NCBI GenBank assembly: GCA_035293985.1
Contig: DATGLS010000052.1
Location: 310,001-374,000 of the forward strand
Origin: JAVDCA01 sp035293985
GTDB taxonomy: Bacteria > Pseudomonadota > Alphaproteobacteria > Rhizobiales > Xanthobacteraceae
Direction: 5' to 3'
DNA: 64,000 nucleotides
Positions within the stretch are counted from its first letter, which is position 1. Every line of letters begins with the position of its first letter. Under the pieces are notes generated by a model. It was not told where the DNA came from. It was given only the letters and a program-made list of their open reading frames with translations, and did not search any database. Position numbers and translations under genes: made by a program. Positions 8,059 through 15,529 of the stretch are shown in pieces.

Positions 8059-8660
8059 GGCTTCTTCCATCCGTGAGGATAGCGCTTCGTCATCGCGCGT
8101 CTGATCCGTTTGATCGCGTAGTCGAGCGCAGCCTGTTCGACGCCGACGTATTCTCGCAGTTCCTTGCCGCGCCGTCCCGCTGACCAGCCGAGAACGACCA
8201 TCTGGGCCTCCTCGTCGCCCTCGAAGCAGGCAAGGATCTCGCCGACGGTGTCCCCCACCTCCTGCTGCTCGATGAGCATCTCCTCCGGGTCCAAGGCGGC
8301 GCTTGCGAACGCGATTGCGGCGCCGACGCCGGCCTTCTCCTGTGCGGTTCCTCCGTCGGCTCTCTCCCGCGCATGCTTTTCGCGGCGATGGCTCGCCAGG
8401 CTCCGCATGGTCTGGACGACGAACGCCATCACCGGGACGGCGCGCGGGCATTTCCTGTCGCCCAGGATCGCGGCGCATAGGGCCTCGTGGAGCAGGTCGC
8501 CCTCGTTTAGGTCCGTTCCGCGGCGATAGACCTTCTCAATCTCCCTGAGCTTGAACTTGTCCGCAGCCGACAATCCGTCGACGGCCGCGCCGAATTCCTC
8601 GGCGTCGAGCATTTCGCCCGCCGATCCCCCCTCTGCTCCGGTCTGGCCGGTCTGGCTCAT
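8055..8660 (-). CDS. RNA polymerase sigma-70 / ECF-like factor
   Basis: 201 aa from the ATG at 8660 (AGGGG 3 nt upstream). The first half (LREIEKVYRRGTDLNEGDLLHEALCAAI ... AFVVQTMRSLASHRREK) resembles sigma region 2 in layout. The last ~70 residues (VGDTVGEILACFEGDEEAQMVVLG ... VGVEQAALDYAIKRIRRAMTKRYP) resemble the region 4 helix-turn-helix that reads the -35 box. The match is to the pattern, not to a close named homologue. It is the first gene of a coupled operon with the 143-aa protein and the ImmA peptidase, divergent from CBASS. It may activate that operon, CBASS, or both. Confidence 0.65.
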   Translation of the reverse strand: MSQTGQTGAEGGSAGEMLDAEEFGAAVDGLSAADKFKLREIEKVYRRGTDLNEGDLLHEALCAAILGDRKCPRAVPVMAFVVQTMRSLASHRREKHARERADGGTAQEKAGVGAAIAFASAALDPEEMLIEQQEVGDTVGEILACFEGDEEAQMVVLGWSAGRRGKELREYVGVEQAALDYAIKRIRRAMTKRYPHGWKKP

Positions 8661-8869
8661 CAGCCCCTGCCGCCTGCCCACCTGCCGGCTATGCCGGCGA
8701 GAAAAGCGATTTCGGACACCAGAAGTTGTCCGAAATGGGGATAGTCGCCGGCATGGCCTTGATGGGAGGGGGCGAATCTCCCCTGAATGACCGCTCCCGA
8801 ACAAAGACAAACTCCGAGACATCGGACCCGGGCAGTCCGGCGCCGAAGCCCAACTATTTGGAGCGACAC
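8661..8869. promoter_or_regulatory. Divergent control region between the sigma/ImmA unit and CBASS
   Basis: It holds a perfect 10-bp inverted repeat, ATTTCGGACA-N8-TGTCCGAAAT, at 8709-8736. There is a second dyad GCCGGC-TAT-GCCGGC at 8684-8698 and a weaker TCCGA-N4-TCGGA at 8813-8826. The 8709 dyad is a likely operator for a dimeric regulator. It lies between the sigma-like start (8660) and the chosen CD-NTase start (8870). Confidence 0.6.
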
Positions 8870-10099
8870 GTGAACTTCAATCCGAAGAACCCCCTCAAAT
8901 CGGCCCTGCCGGAGGTCGTCGACCTCCTGCTCGCCGACATTGCCATCCGGATCCAGCTGACCAGGACCGACCACGACAAGGCGGTCGACCGCTTCGACGT
9001 CATGCGCGATTGGATCGACCGACCGAGCAGCCCGCTGCGCGGGCTGGTGACCTTGATGTATCCGCAGGGCTCGATGGCGATCGGCGCGACCATCGCGCGT
9101 TGCAGCGAGCGGGAGGAATACGACCTCGATGTCATTGTCGTGCTCGACGTTCCGTGGGACTCGGATCCCGAGGCGGTGCTCGACGCGCTGTACCGAGCGA
9201 TCCGCGGCGAGCCGGGCTCGCGCTACTACGACAAGACCGTCCGCCACACCCGCTGCGTCTGCGTCACCTACGAGGACGGCATGCACGTCGACCTGACGCC
9301 GGCGGTGCTCGTCGCGCAGCGCGAGCCGCGCACCAGCGTCATCTTCCACAGCAAGCCGGAGGACCCGAACGAGCCGAAGCTGCGGCTCCTGGCCAACCCC
9401 TGGGGCCTCGCCGAGTGGTTCAAGGCGCTGACGCCGGTGGAGGCCGACTTCGGCAGGCTGTTCGAGGGCCGCGCGATGGCTCACGACCGCGCGCCCGGCG
9501 AGCCGGTCCCCGAGCAGGAGCCGGTCTACCGCAAATCACGCGCGCTGATCGCGCTGCAGCTCGTCAAGCGGTGGCGCAACATGCTCTACGCCAAGCGAGA
9601 GCGCGCGAAACTCCGCCGGCCGCCGTCGGTGCTGCTGTCGAAGCTGATCGCCGAGCACGCCAACACGACCGCGACGCTCTCGGAGGAATTCGAGCATCAG
9701 GCACAGCAGGTTCTGCTGCGGCTCGAAGCCGAGAAGGCGGCCGGTCGCCTGATCAGCGAGACCAACCCGACGTGCCGCGAGGACGTGCTTACCGACCGCT
9801 GGCCCGAGGCGCCGGCCGACCAGAACCTCATGATCGAGGATCTCTATGACCTGCTCGCCGACCTGCGGGCGCTGCGCAGCAACACCCTGTCGATCGACAA
9901 GATCGCGTCGATTCTCGAGCGGCTGTTCGGCAAGCGGCCGGCGCGCAGCGCGGTGAACGACTACATGTTCCCGCCGGCGCAGCCCCACGTCGAGTACGGC
10001 ACCGGCCGCATCGTGCGGCCGGCGGCCGCGGCCGCCTTCGCGGCCGCACCGGCGGTCAAGCCGGTGGCGGCCCACAGCTTCTTCGGAGACCCCGTCTGA
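8870..10099 (+). CDS. CD-NTase (cGAS/DncV-like nucleotidyltransferase) of CBASS
   Basis: 409 aa. The nucleotidyltransferase core is complete: GS in YPQGSMAIGATI (67-68), the metal-binding DLD in EYDLDVIVVLDV (Asp85, Asp87), and the third Asp in DGMHVDLTPAV (Asp141). On phage sensing such enzymes make a cyclic di- or trinucleotide that switches on an effector. I chose GTG 8870 because GGAG sits 6 nt upstream and the family usually begins near this point; a TTG at 8726 would put a 48-residue unstructured tail in front and start inside the operator dyad. The stop is immediately followed by the E2 start. The last ~35 residues are Ala/Pro-rich, and the free C-terminus (FFGDPV) could be where an E2-type conjugation acts (inference). 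Confidence 0.9.
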   Translation: MNFNPKNPLKSALPEVVDLLLADIAIRIQLTRTDHDKAVDRFDVMRDWIDRPSSPLRGLVTLMYPQGSMAIGATIARCSEREEYDLDVIVVLDVPWDSDPEAVLDALYRAIRGEPGSRYYDKTVRHTRCVCVTYEDGMHVDLTPAVLVAQREPRTSVIFHSKPEDPNEPKLRLLANPWGLAEWFKALTPVEADFGRLFEGRAMAHDRAPGEPVPEQEPVYRKSRALIALQLVKRWRNMLYAKRERAKLRRPPSVLLSKLIAEHANTTATLSEEFEHQAQQVLLRLEAEKAAGRLISETNPTCREDVLTDRWPEAPADQNLMIEDLYDLLADLRALRSNTLSIDKIASILERLFGKRPARSAVNDYMFPPAQPHVEYGTGRIVRPAAAAAFAAAPAVKPVAAHSFFGDPV

Positions 10100-10927
10100 A
10101 TGCGGGCGCTTTCCGTCGACGCGCAGGACGAGGGCATCTGCCGGCTGTTTCCGGCGTTCCGGCAGACTTGCGCGCTCGACTTCGTGGGCGCGTGGCGGGG
10201 GCCGCTGCGGCCGCTGGCGCGCACCTACGAGATCGGCGTCGTCTACTATCCGCGCCGCCGGTTCGGCGGCGGATTTCTCGACAATTTCCGGATCAGGGTG
10301 GAGGTCCTGGCCCCCGTGATCGGACTCGATCCGCGGGGCACTGGCGAGCGGCCGCCGCACATCTACCGAGATCTCGGCCCGACCCATGGCTGGTCGCTCT
10401 GCCTGTACGACCCGAGAACCTCTCAGTGGGAGCCGGATCGGTTAATCGCCGAGACCATCATCCCCTGGGCGTCCGAATGGCTTTTCTACTTCGAGGGCTG
10501 GCTGATCGACGGCCATTGGGCCGGCGGTGGCGAGCACCCGACCATACCGCGGAGATCCGAATGTCCCACCCCCGACCCGTCCTTCCCCGATCCGCCGGCA
10601 GCATCCCTACGCGCCGCGTTCCTCAGAGTTGGCCGCCTGACCGGGACTTTCGCATCCTCTCTATCGATGGCGGCGGCATCCGCGGAATTTTCCCGGCTGC
10701 CGTCCTTGCCGACCTGGAGGGAGGTTTCGGCGGCCGATCCATGGTCGAGCATTTCGATCTCGTCAGCGGCACCTCGACCGGTGGCATCATCGCTCTCGGA
10801 CTCGGCGCCGGAAAATCCGCCGTCGAGATCCGCGATCTCTACATGCACCGCGGCCCTGAGATCTTTCCGCCCTTTTGGGACAACGTCTTGGGACGCGCCT
10901 GGAAGGCATTCCGCAACAACCTGCTGA
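10100..10927 (+). CDS. E2-like (ubiquitin-conjugating-fold) protein of type II-short CBASS
   Basis: The recognised domain is residues ~1-150. It has a PPHIYRD segment (87-91) in the place of the E2 HPN region, then the probable catalytic Cys101 in WSLCLYDP, then the family signature IAETIIPWASEWLFYFEGWL (117-136) and HWAGGGEHP. E2-only CBASS operons use this protein to regulate the CD-NTase without an E1. ATG directly abuts the CD-NTase stop. Oddly, the frame stays open to 10927, overlapping the patatin gene by 367 bp with Pro/Ser-rich sequence. The usual length would end near 10560, so a lost stop, an indel or true overlap are all possible. Confidence 0.8.
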   Translation: MRALSVDAQDEGICRLFPAFRQTCALDFVGAWRGPLRPLARTYEIGVVYYPRRRFGGGFLDNFRIRVEVLAPVIGLDPRGTGERPPHIYRDLGPTHGWSLCLYDPRTSQWEPDRLIAETIIPWASEWLFYFEGWLIDGHWAGGGEHPTIPRRSECPTPDPSFPDPPAASLRAAFLRVGRLTGTFASSLSMAAASAEFSRLPSLPTWREVSAADPWSSISISSAAPRPVASSLSDSAPENPPSRSAISTCTAALRSFRPFGTTSWDAPGRHSATTC

Positions 10928-11604
10928 ACGCCACGTTCCACCGGTACAGCAGACAGGCGCTCGAGCGCGTTCTTCAGGAGTTTCTGGGCGACAAGCTGTT
11001 CGGCGAGTCGGCGGTCCGTCACGTCATCCCGGCGTTCGACGGGCGGTTCAGCGAAGTCTTCGTGTTCAAGACGCGCCACCACGCCGACTATGAGCAGGAT
11101 TGGCGGAAACGCATGGTCGACGTCGCACTCGCCACGTCGGCGGCGCCCACCATCTATCGGCCGTTGGAGTCCGGCGGCTACAGGTTGATCGACGGCGGGG
11201 TGTGGGCGAACAACCCCACCATGCTGGGGGTGATCGAGGCGATGATCGCCTACGACGTGCCGCCCGAGCGCATCAAGGTGCTGAGCATCGGCTGCGGCGA
11301 CGAGCCCTATCATGTGACGCGGCGGATGACGTGGGGTGGGCTCTGGCACTGGCGCAAGATCATCGGAGCCGCGATGCGCGCCCAATCGCTGGCTGCAACG
11401 AGCCAAGCGCGCCTCCTGCTCGGCCCGACGAACGTTGTGCGGATCGACCCGACCATGGTCGGGCCGCCGATCGAGCTCGACGACTACAGGCGGGCGATGG
11501 ACGAACTCCTGCCGGCCGCCTCGGCCGCGGCCTCGGTGCACCGCGCCCACGTCGGAGAGATGTTCTTGGCGGATTGCGCGCAGCGGTTCATACCCGTGCC
11601 GTGA
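10561..11604 (+). CDS. capV: Patatin-like phospholipase, CBASS effector (CapV-like)
   Basis: 347 aa. Oxyanion-hole motif DGGGIRG (36-42), nucleophile elbow GTSTG with Ser72, and catalytic Asp211 in LIDGGVWANNP: a complete Ser-Asp dyad. In CBASS, such enzymes are activated by a cyclic nucleotide and degrade inner-membrane phospholipids, killing the infected cell. The ATG follows GGAGA at 5 nt. It is the last gene of the CD-NTase/E2/effector operon; the order differs from systems in which the effector comes first. Confidence 0.9.
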   Translation: MSHPRPVLPRSAGSIPTRRVPQSWPPDRDFRILSIDGGGIRGIFPAAVLADLEGGFGGRSMVEHFDLVSGTSTGGIIALGLGAGKSAVEIRDLYMHRGPEIFPPFWDNVLGRAWKAFRNNLLNATFHRYSRQALERVLQEFLGDKLFGESAVRHVIPAFDGRFSEVFVFKTRHHADYEQDWRKRMVDVALATSAAPTIYRPLESGGYRLIDGGVWANNPTMLGVIEAMIAYDVPPERIKVLSIGCGDEPYHVTRRMTWGGLWHWRKIIGAAMRAQSLAATSQARLLLGPTNVVRIDPTMVGPPIELDDYRRAMDELLPAASAAASVHRAHVGEMFLADCAQRFIPVP

Positions 11605-12001
11605 TGTCGGGCAGCGGACCACGATCACGGCGGCATCGGTGCCGGCGGCGACGCACTTCCGTACATGCCGAATCGGAGCCGCTCGCGATAACCAGCGGCG
11701 ACAGGAGGTCTCGGTGCATGTTACACATCCGCAAGGCGCTGACGACCGGCGCTGCGACCGGTGACGTGCCGGTGTCATGCTCATGAGCTCAACCCTATCC
11801 GCATCGAGTGATGACCTAGTGACCACAGGCGGCTCGCTTCTCGCATGCCGGGACCCCCTGGAGGGCGAAGGCGTCAAGGTGCTCGGAGCGATTGGTATGC
11901 GGCAAGACCGTCTAAGATGCCGCCGGGAAGGCGTACGACGGTTCGCGGACGTTCGAGCTCACCGAGGAACTGACGGACTGGGCGGGATGAGTTGAGCAGC
12001 T
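11605..12001. other. Non-coding spacer after CBASS
   Basis: 397 bp with no ORF I can support on either strand. It should contain the terminator of the CBASS operon and the promoter of the next gene, but neither is obvious. Confidence 0.5.
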
Positions 12002-13468
12002 ATGGACAAGATCATCGAATCTTTTCAAGGCGGCAGGCTGCAAATCGATTTCGTCAACCTCGCGCTTGTCCAGAACTCGACCAATAAGCCGATCGAGTAC
12101 CGGGGGCCAGGCTACATCCGGCAAACGGAGAATGACGGGCTTATGGTCAGGCTCTATTCGGTCGAAACTAAAAATACGGATTTAGTATCGGACTTCAATA
12201 GTTTCGGATGCACCAAGTCAGGCACCCTCTATAACGACGCTGATTATTACACTCTAACGGGCATATCGATCGATGGATCGGCATGGACCGCACGACATCT
12301 CTTGCCGCAATGCAGTTGGTTAGCCGGAAATCCCAACCCGGTTGTCAACGCGGCTGTCTCGAATTGTGAACGCGGTCAGCGGAGCAACGCCTTGGAAATG
12401 CGCTTGCATTATTTCGAGAAGGCCGACGTCCCCTCTTTGATTAACCGGGTTACGTTCGCGGCGTGCGGTTTCGACTTCGACCTCCAAAAGAAGGACGACA
12501 GCTTCACCATTGACGTGAAGTCGTCGGGCGCCCTTCCTGATCATCTTGAGGTCAAAATCGAGGAAGCCATTCGTTTCTTGCTTGCCCAAACCGTCAGCTG
12601 CCGCGTTGTCGAACGTCCGAACCAACACCTCCATCTTTATTCGCGTTATCCATCCTCCCATCGCTCCCGGTTAGCACCGCCGATATCACGGGGCGGGCCT
12701 GGATTCCACGGCCATTCGTGGCAGTTGTTCGCGGCCTATTTGGCGTACGTGCTGCCGGGAGCCGGCCCCTACTGGCATGCGTGCTCGAACCATCTGCATA
12801 ACGCGCGCGAGGCCAGCGCCAACGCGCTCGACGCCTGGGCAATTGGCCTCGGTGTCGCCGTTGAAGGCCTCGCTGGTCTCCTTCCGATCGAACTCGATCC
12901 GAACGTGAAAGCGCGATTGACCTCTCTGCAAGCTTTCATCAACGCCCAGGTGTCGGGCAACCCGGACCACCGGGATTTCGCGCCGCGCATCGCCGGAATG
13001 GTGAACGGCCTCACGAGTATTCGGGCTATCGACCGTATGAACGAGCTTGCCGCAACCGGCGGCACGCTGCCCGGTCTCGTGAAGGACTGGCAAAAGCTTC
13101 GCAATCGCGGAGTTCACCCGGATAAGCGCGGCGGTGATCTATCTCAATCCGATTACCAGCGCCTGCTTGATGAAGTTTACCATGTGACCGCGTTGATGTA
13201 TCACATCGTGTTCGCGTTGATCGGATACAAGGGTCCCTTTACCGACTACGCGGAGCGTGGATTTCAAGAGCGGACCTATCCACCGGTGGCCGTCACAAAC
13301 CCTCCGCGGGCACCAGGCCCGAGCCCTGCGGCTCGGCCGGTCAAAGAAACTCCCATGGGAAGACGGCCCACCACAAAACCGGCGCGCACCAAAAAGAAAA
13401 GTAGCGAGCCGCCATCTTCCAAACGTGCGAAACCAAGAAGGGCGCGAAAACGGCCGCAGGCCAAGTAG
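12002..13468 (+). CDS. HEPN-domain protein, candidate ApeA-like anti-phage factor
   Basis: 488 aa. Residues 1-225 are beta-rich with no recognised motif. Residues ~235-420 are helical and contain KLRNRGVHPDK, where Arg367 and His372 form the Rx4H pair of HEPN ribonucleases. The last ~70 residues are a Pro/Lys/Arg-rich tail (TKPARTKKKSSEPPSSKRAK). This N-terminal beta plus C-terminal HEPN layout resembles ApeA-type abortive-infection proteins, but the assignment rests on architecture. GC is lower than in neighbouring genes (notably 12150-12300), indicating recent transfer. It stands alone on its strand between CBASS and the recombinase. Confidence 0.6.
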   Translation: MDKIIESFQGGRLQIDFVNLALVQNSTNKPIEYRGPGYIRQTENDGLMVRLYSVETKNTDLVSDFNSFGCTKSGTLYNDADYYTLTGISIDGSAWTARHLLPQCSWLAGNPNPVVNAAVSNCERGQRSNALEMRLHYFEKADVPSLINRVTFAACGFDFDLQKKDDSFTIDVKSSGALPDHLEVKIEEAIRFLLAQTVSCRVVERPNQHLHLYSRYPSSHRSRLAPPISRGGPGFHGHSWQLFAAYLAYVLPGAGPYWHACSNHLHNAREASANALDAWAIGLGVAVEGLAGLLPIELDPNVKARLTSLQAFINAQVSGNPDHRDFAPRIAGMVNGLTSIRAIDRMNELAATGGTLPGLVKDWQKLRNRGVHPDKRGGDLSQSDYQRLLDEVYHVTALMYHIVFALIGYKGPFTDYAERGFQERTYPPVAVTNPPRAPGPSPAARPVKETPMGRRPTTKPARTKKKSSEPPSSKRAKPRRARKRPQAK

Positions 13469-13588
13469 TTCAGCGCCGACTCAACGTGGCGGCACATCAT
13501 GTCCTCCACCTCGTCGAACACGGAGCATGATCGGCGTATCTTGGAGGCGCACCGGATAAAGGACAGAGGTTGACTGAAGGGGCCGTGA

Positions 13589-13924
13589 ATGCGCCGGATA
13601 GCAGGTGAAGACGCGAAGATAGTCATCCTGACGATCGTCGCTGGCCTCGCTGTCGCCTACGTTCGTCACGATCTGATTGACCACGCCGGATGGGAGTCGC
13701 TCGAGCAGTTCTTTGTTTGGTGGTTCATCCACACTCTTGGACTCGGTGTCTATTTCGCCGCCGTGGCCATCGCAATTTCGCTCTCGCACGAGTTTTTCCT
13801 TGGCTATAAGTTCGAGGAGAAGCACCGACACCTGTTCTTTTATGTCCTGATGGCAGTGATGGTCGCGAGCGTATGCGTCTGGCTGCTCGCACACCACGTT
13901 TTTGCGGGTGACGATTTCGATTGA
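13589..13924 (+). CDS. Small membrane protein, unknown
   Basis: 111 aa with three hydrophobic segments (IVILTIVAGLAVAYV about 11-25; FVWWFIHTLGLGVYFAAVAIAISL about 42-65; HLFFYVLMAVMVASVCVWLLA about 81-101). Charged loops contain several His residues. No family recognised. It lies on the same strand as the HEPN gene, 120 bp downstream, and could be co-transcribed. Confidence 0.6.
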   Translation: MRRIAGEDAKIVILTIVAGLAVAYVRHDLIDHAGWESLEQFFVWWFIHTLGLGVYFAAVAIAISLSHEFFLGYKFEEKHRHLFFYVLMAVMVASVCVWLLAHHVFAGDDFD

Positions 13925-14039
13925 AATCAACCCGGCGCACGTTCTCGCTACACGGCTTCGCTCCCGATTCGCCCGTTCATACCCCTACTGCCGGGGTGGC
14001 CTCTCCCCCGGCCCCTTCGGCTTCCGCCTGCGCGCTGGG

Positions 14040-14190
14040 GGCCGTCGGCTTCGGGGCTCTAGGGGGGCTCCAGGGGGGGTGGGCTCCCCTGGGGGCTGTT
14101 CTGGGTACCCCGGCCGCGCCAGCGTCCTGGGCGGGCTCCGGGGGCAGTCTGGCCGGCCCTGGCGGCCCGCCCAAGGCTCGGGGGGTAGGT
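14040..14190. repeat. G-run-rich, proline/glycine-like low-complexity DNA
   Basis: This 150-bp stretch has at least eight runs of four or more G on the + strand (GGGGCTCTAGGGGGG, GGGGGGGTGGG, GGGGGC and others), so it could form G-quadruplex structures. Short open frames across it on both strands are compositional and not called as genes. It ends just before the AT-rich control region of the serine recombinase. Confidence 0.7.
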
Positions 14191-14283
14191 TTGTAAAACT
14201 TACAAGTTTCGCCAAACGGCATTGGCCCTTGCAAATCAATGGCTTATAATTTGCAAAACTTATTTGCAAAATAGGAGTCGCAA
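14190..14283 (+). promoter_or_regulatory. Promoter / possible crossover site of the serine recombinase
   Basis: An AT-rich island in GC-rich DNA. It contains TTGTAAAACTTACAAG (inverted TTGTAA/TTACAA) and three TTTGCAAA-like copies between 14229 and 14272. A -10 box TATAAT is at 14245-14250, with a TTGGCC-type -35 16 nt upstream. An AGGAG ribosome site lies 6 nt before the ATG at 14284. Repeats around the promoter fit a res/dif-like site that also autoregulates the gene. Confidence 0.55.
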
Positions 14284-14829
14284 ATGGCCACGCTCGGGTA
14301 TGCCCGCGTCTCGACCCTCGACCAGCATCTCACAGGCCAAATTGAAGGCCTGACCGCCGCCGGCGCCACAAAGGTCTACCAGGAGAAGATCAGCGGCGCC
14401 CGCGCGGACCGGCCGCAGCTGGCGAAGCTCATGGCTGCGCTCGAGCCGGGCGACGTCGTGCTGGTGTCGAAGCTGGATAGACTCGGCCGCTCGACTCGGG
14501 AGTTGCTCGACCTGATCGAGCGCATCGGCAAGACTGGCGCCACCTTCCGGTCGCTCGGCGACCCGTTGTGGGATACGTCATCATCGCAAGGTCGGCTCCT
14601 ATCGACGCTCCTCGCCGCCATCGCCGAGTTCGAGCGCGACCTAATCCGCGAGCGCACCGGCGAAGGCCGGCGGCGGGCGCAGGCTAACGGCGTGAAGTTC
14701 GGCCGCAAGCGCAAGCTGAGCGACTACCAGCGGCAGGAGGCCTTGAAGCGCCGGGCGGCCGGCGAGACGCTGACCAAGATCGCCAAGTCCTATGGGGTCG
14801 ACGTCTCCATGATCTCGCGCCTCCGCTGA
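14284..14829 (+). CDS. Serine recombinase (resolvase/invertase family)
   Basis: 181 aa, the standard small resolvase length. Catalytic Ser10 is in GYARVSTLDQ; the Arg-containing SKLDRLGRSTRELLD segment is near 64-78; the long E-helix precedes a C-terminal helix-turn-helix (GETLTKIAKSYGVDVSMISRLR). It cuts and rejoins two short sites, giving inversion or cointegrate resolution. No transposase accompanies it, so it may act on the AT-rich repeats just upstream or on island multimers. Confidence 0.92.
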   Translation: MATLGYARVSTLDQHLTGQIEGLTAAGATKVYQEKISGARADRPQLAKLMAALEPGDVVLVSKLDRLGRSTRELLDLIERIGKTGATFRSLGDPLWDTSSSQGRLLSTLLAAIAEFERDLIRERTGEGRRRAQANGVKFGRKRKLSDYQRQEALKRRAAGETLTKIAKSYGVDVSMISRLR

Positions 14830-15046
14830 CTGATCACTGTTTTCGAGGAGAGCCGCTTACGGGGCGGCCGTGAGTCAATAGCCTAGCCGCGCGACGCCCA
14901 GTTTTTACCCACCAGCGGCTCCGCTGGAGGCTCGAAGAGCCTCGAGGAAAAAGGCTGCACCATCTCGGCACGATGCGGGATCGAACGACGGCGCATTGTG
15001 AGACACCAAAGGAATTGACTCTTTAAGCCACATGAAAAGTGGCCTA

Positions 15047-15529
15047 TTATTGTTGAAGTTGCCAAGTACCGATTGCCTCGTCTGTAAGGTATTCCTGAAC
15101 GAGCGCACTGTACGACTCGCCTATTGCTTTCCATGACTCTCGGCGGCCGGGTAGCCCGCGAAGCATTCTGAACGCGCTGGGCGCAATCTTAGCAGCATCT
15201 GAATCATGATCACTCGATCCTTCTTTGATCGCGGACCGCAACATTTCCTCGGAATCCACCCATCCAGCGTCGGTGAATCGCTTTGCAAAAAGAAAATCAA
15301 ACACTGAACGGAAAATAACCGCCTTACCCACCACTCGGTAAGTGGGGGCATCAGCCTCAAGCGAATCAATGAGCGTGACCACTGTGTCAACATCATTAGT
15401 TGCCAAATCGATAAAATCATCTCTCATAACCATCAGCATCAGGTCCGCAATCTCGGCCTGAATCTCCGCATCTTGTCCTCTCAGCCACGCCACGATGGCG
15501 GCGGTGGGCGAGGCTGCATCATCTGTCAT
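15047..15529 (-). CDS. Hypothetical 160-aa protein coupled to the deoxyribosyltransferase-like gene
   Basis: Mostly helical and acidic (DDAASPTAAIVAWLRGQDAEIQAEI near the start), with no recognised family. Start overlaps the stop of the upstream gene (ATGA), so it is made together with it. GC is visibly lower than the chromosome. Its position as a dedicated partner suggests an adaptor or antitoxin-like role, but nothing in the sequence proves this. Confidence 0.65.
   Translation of the reverse strand: MTDDAASPTAAIVAWLRGQDAEIQAEIADLMLMVMRDDFIDLATNDVDTVVTLIDSLEADAPTYRVVGKAVIFRSVFDFLFAKRFTDAGWVDSEEMLRSAIKEGSSDHDSDAAKIAPSAFRMLRGLPGRRESWKAIGESYSALVQEYLTDEAIGTWQLQQ

Noticed and set aside
8684..8698. 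GCCGGC-TAT-GCCGGC as the primary operator
   Set aside because: GCCGGC is self-palindromic and common in this GC-rich DNA; the ATTTCGGACA dyad is far more specific.
8726..8869. 48-residue N-terminal extension of the CD-NTase from TTG 8726
   Set aside because: Start lies inside the operator dyad and is unstructured; GTG 8870 has a good ribosome site.
13925..14249. Overlapping 85-115 aa frames on both strands in the G-rich tract
   Set aside because: Low-complexity Pro/Gly translations on both strands, no start signals.
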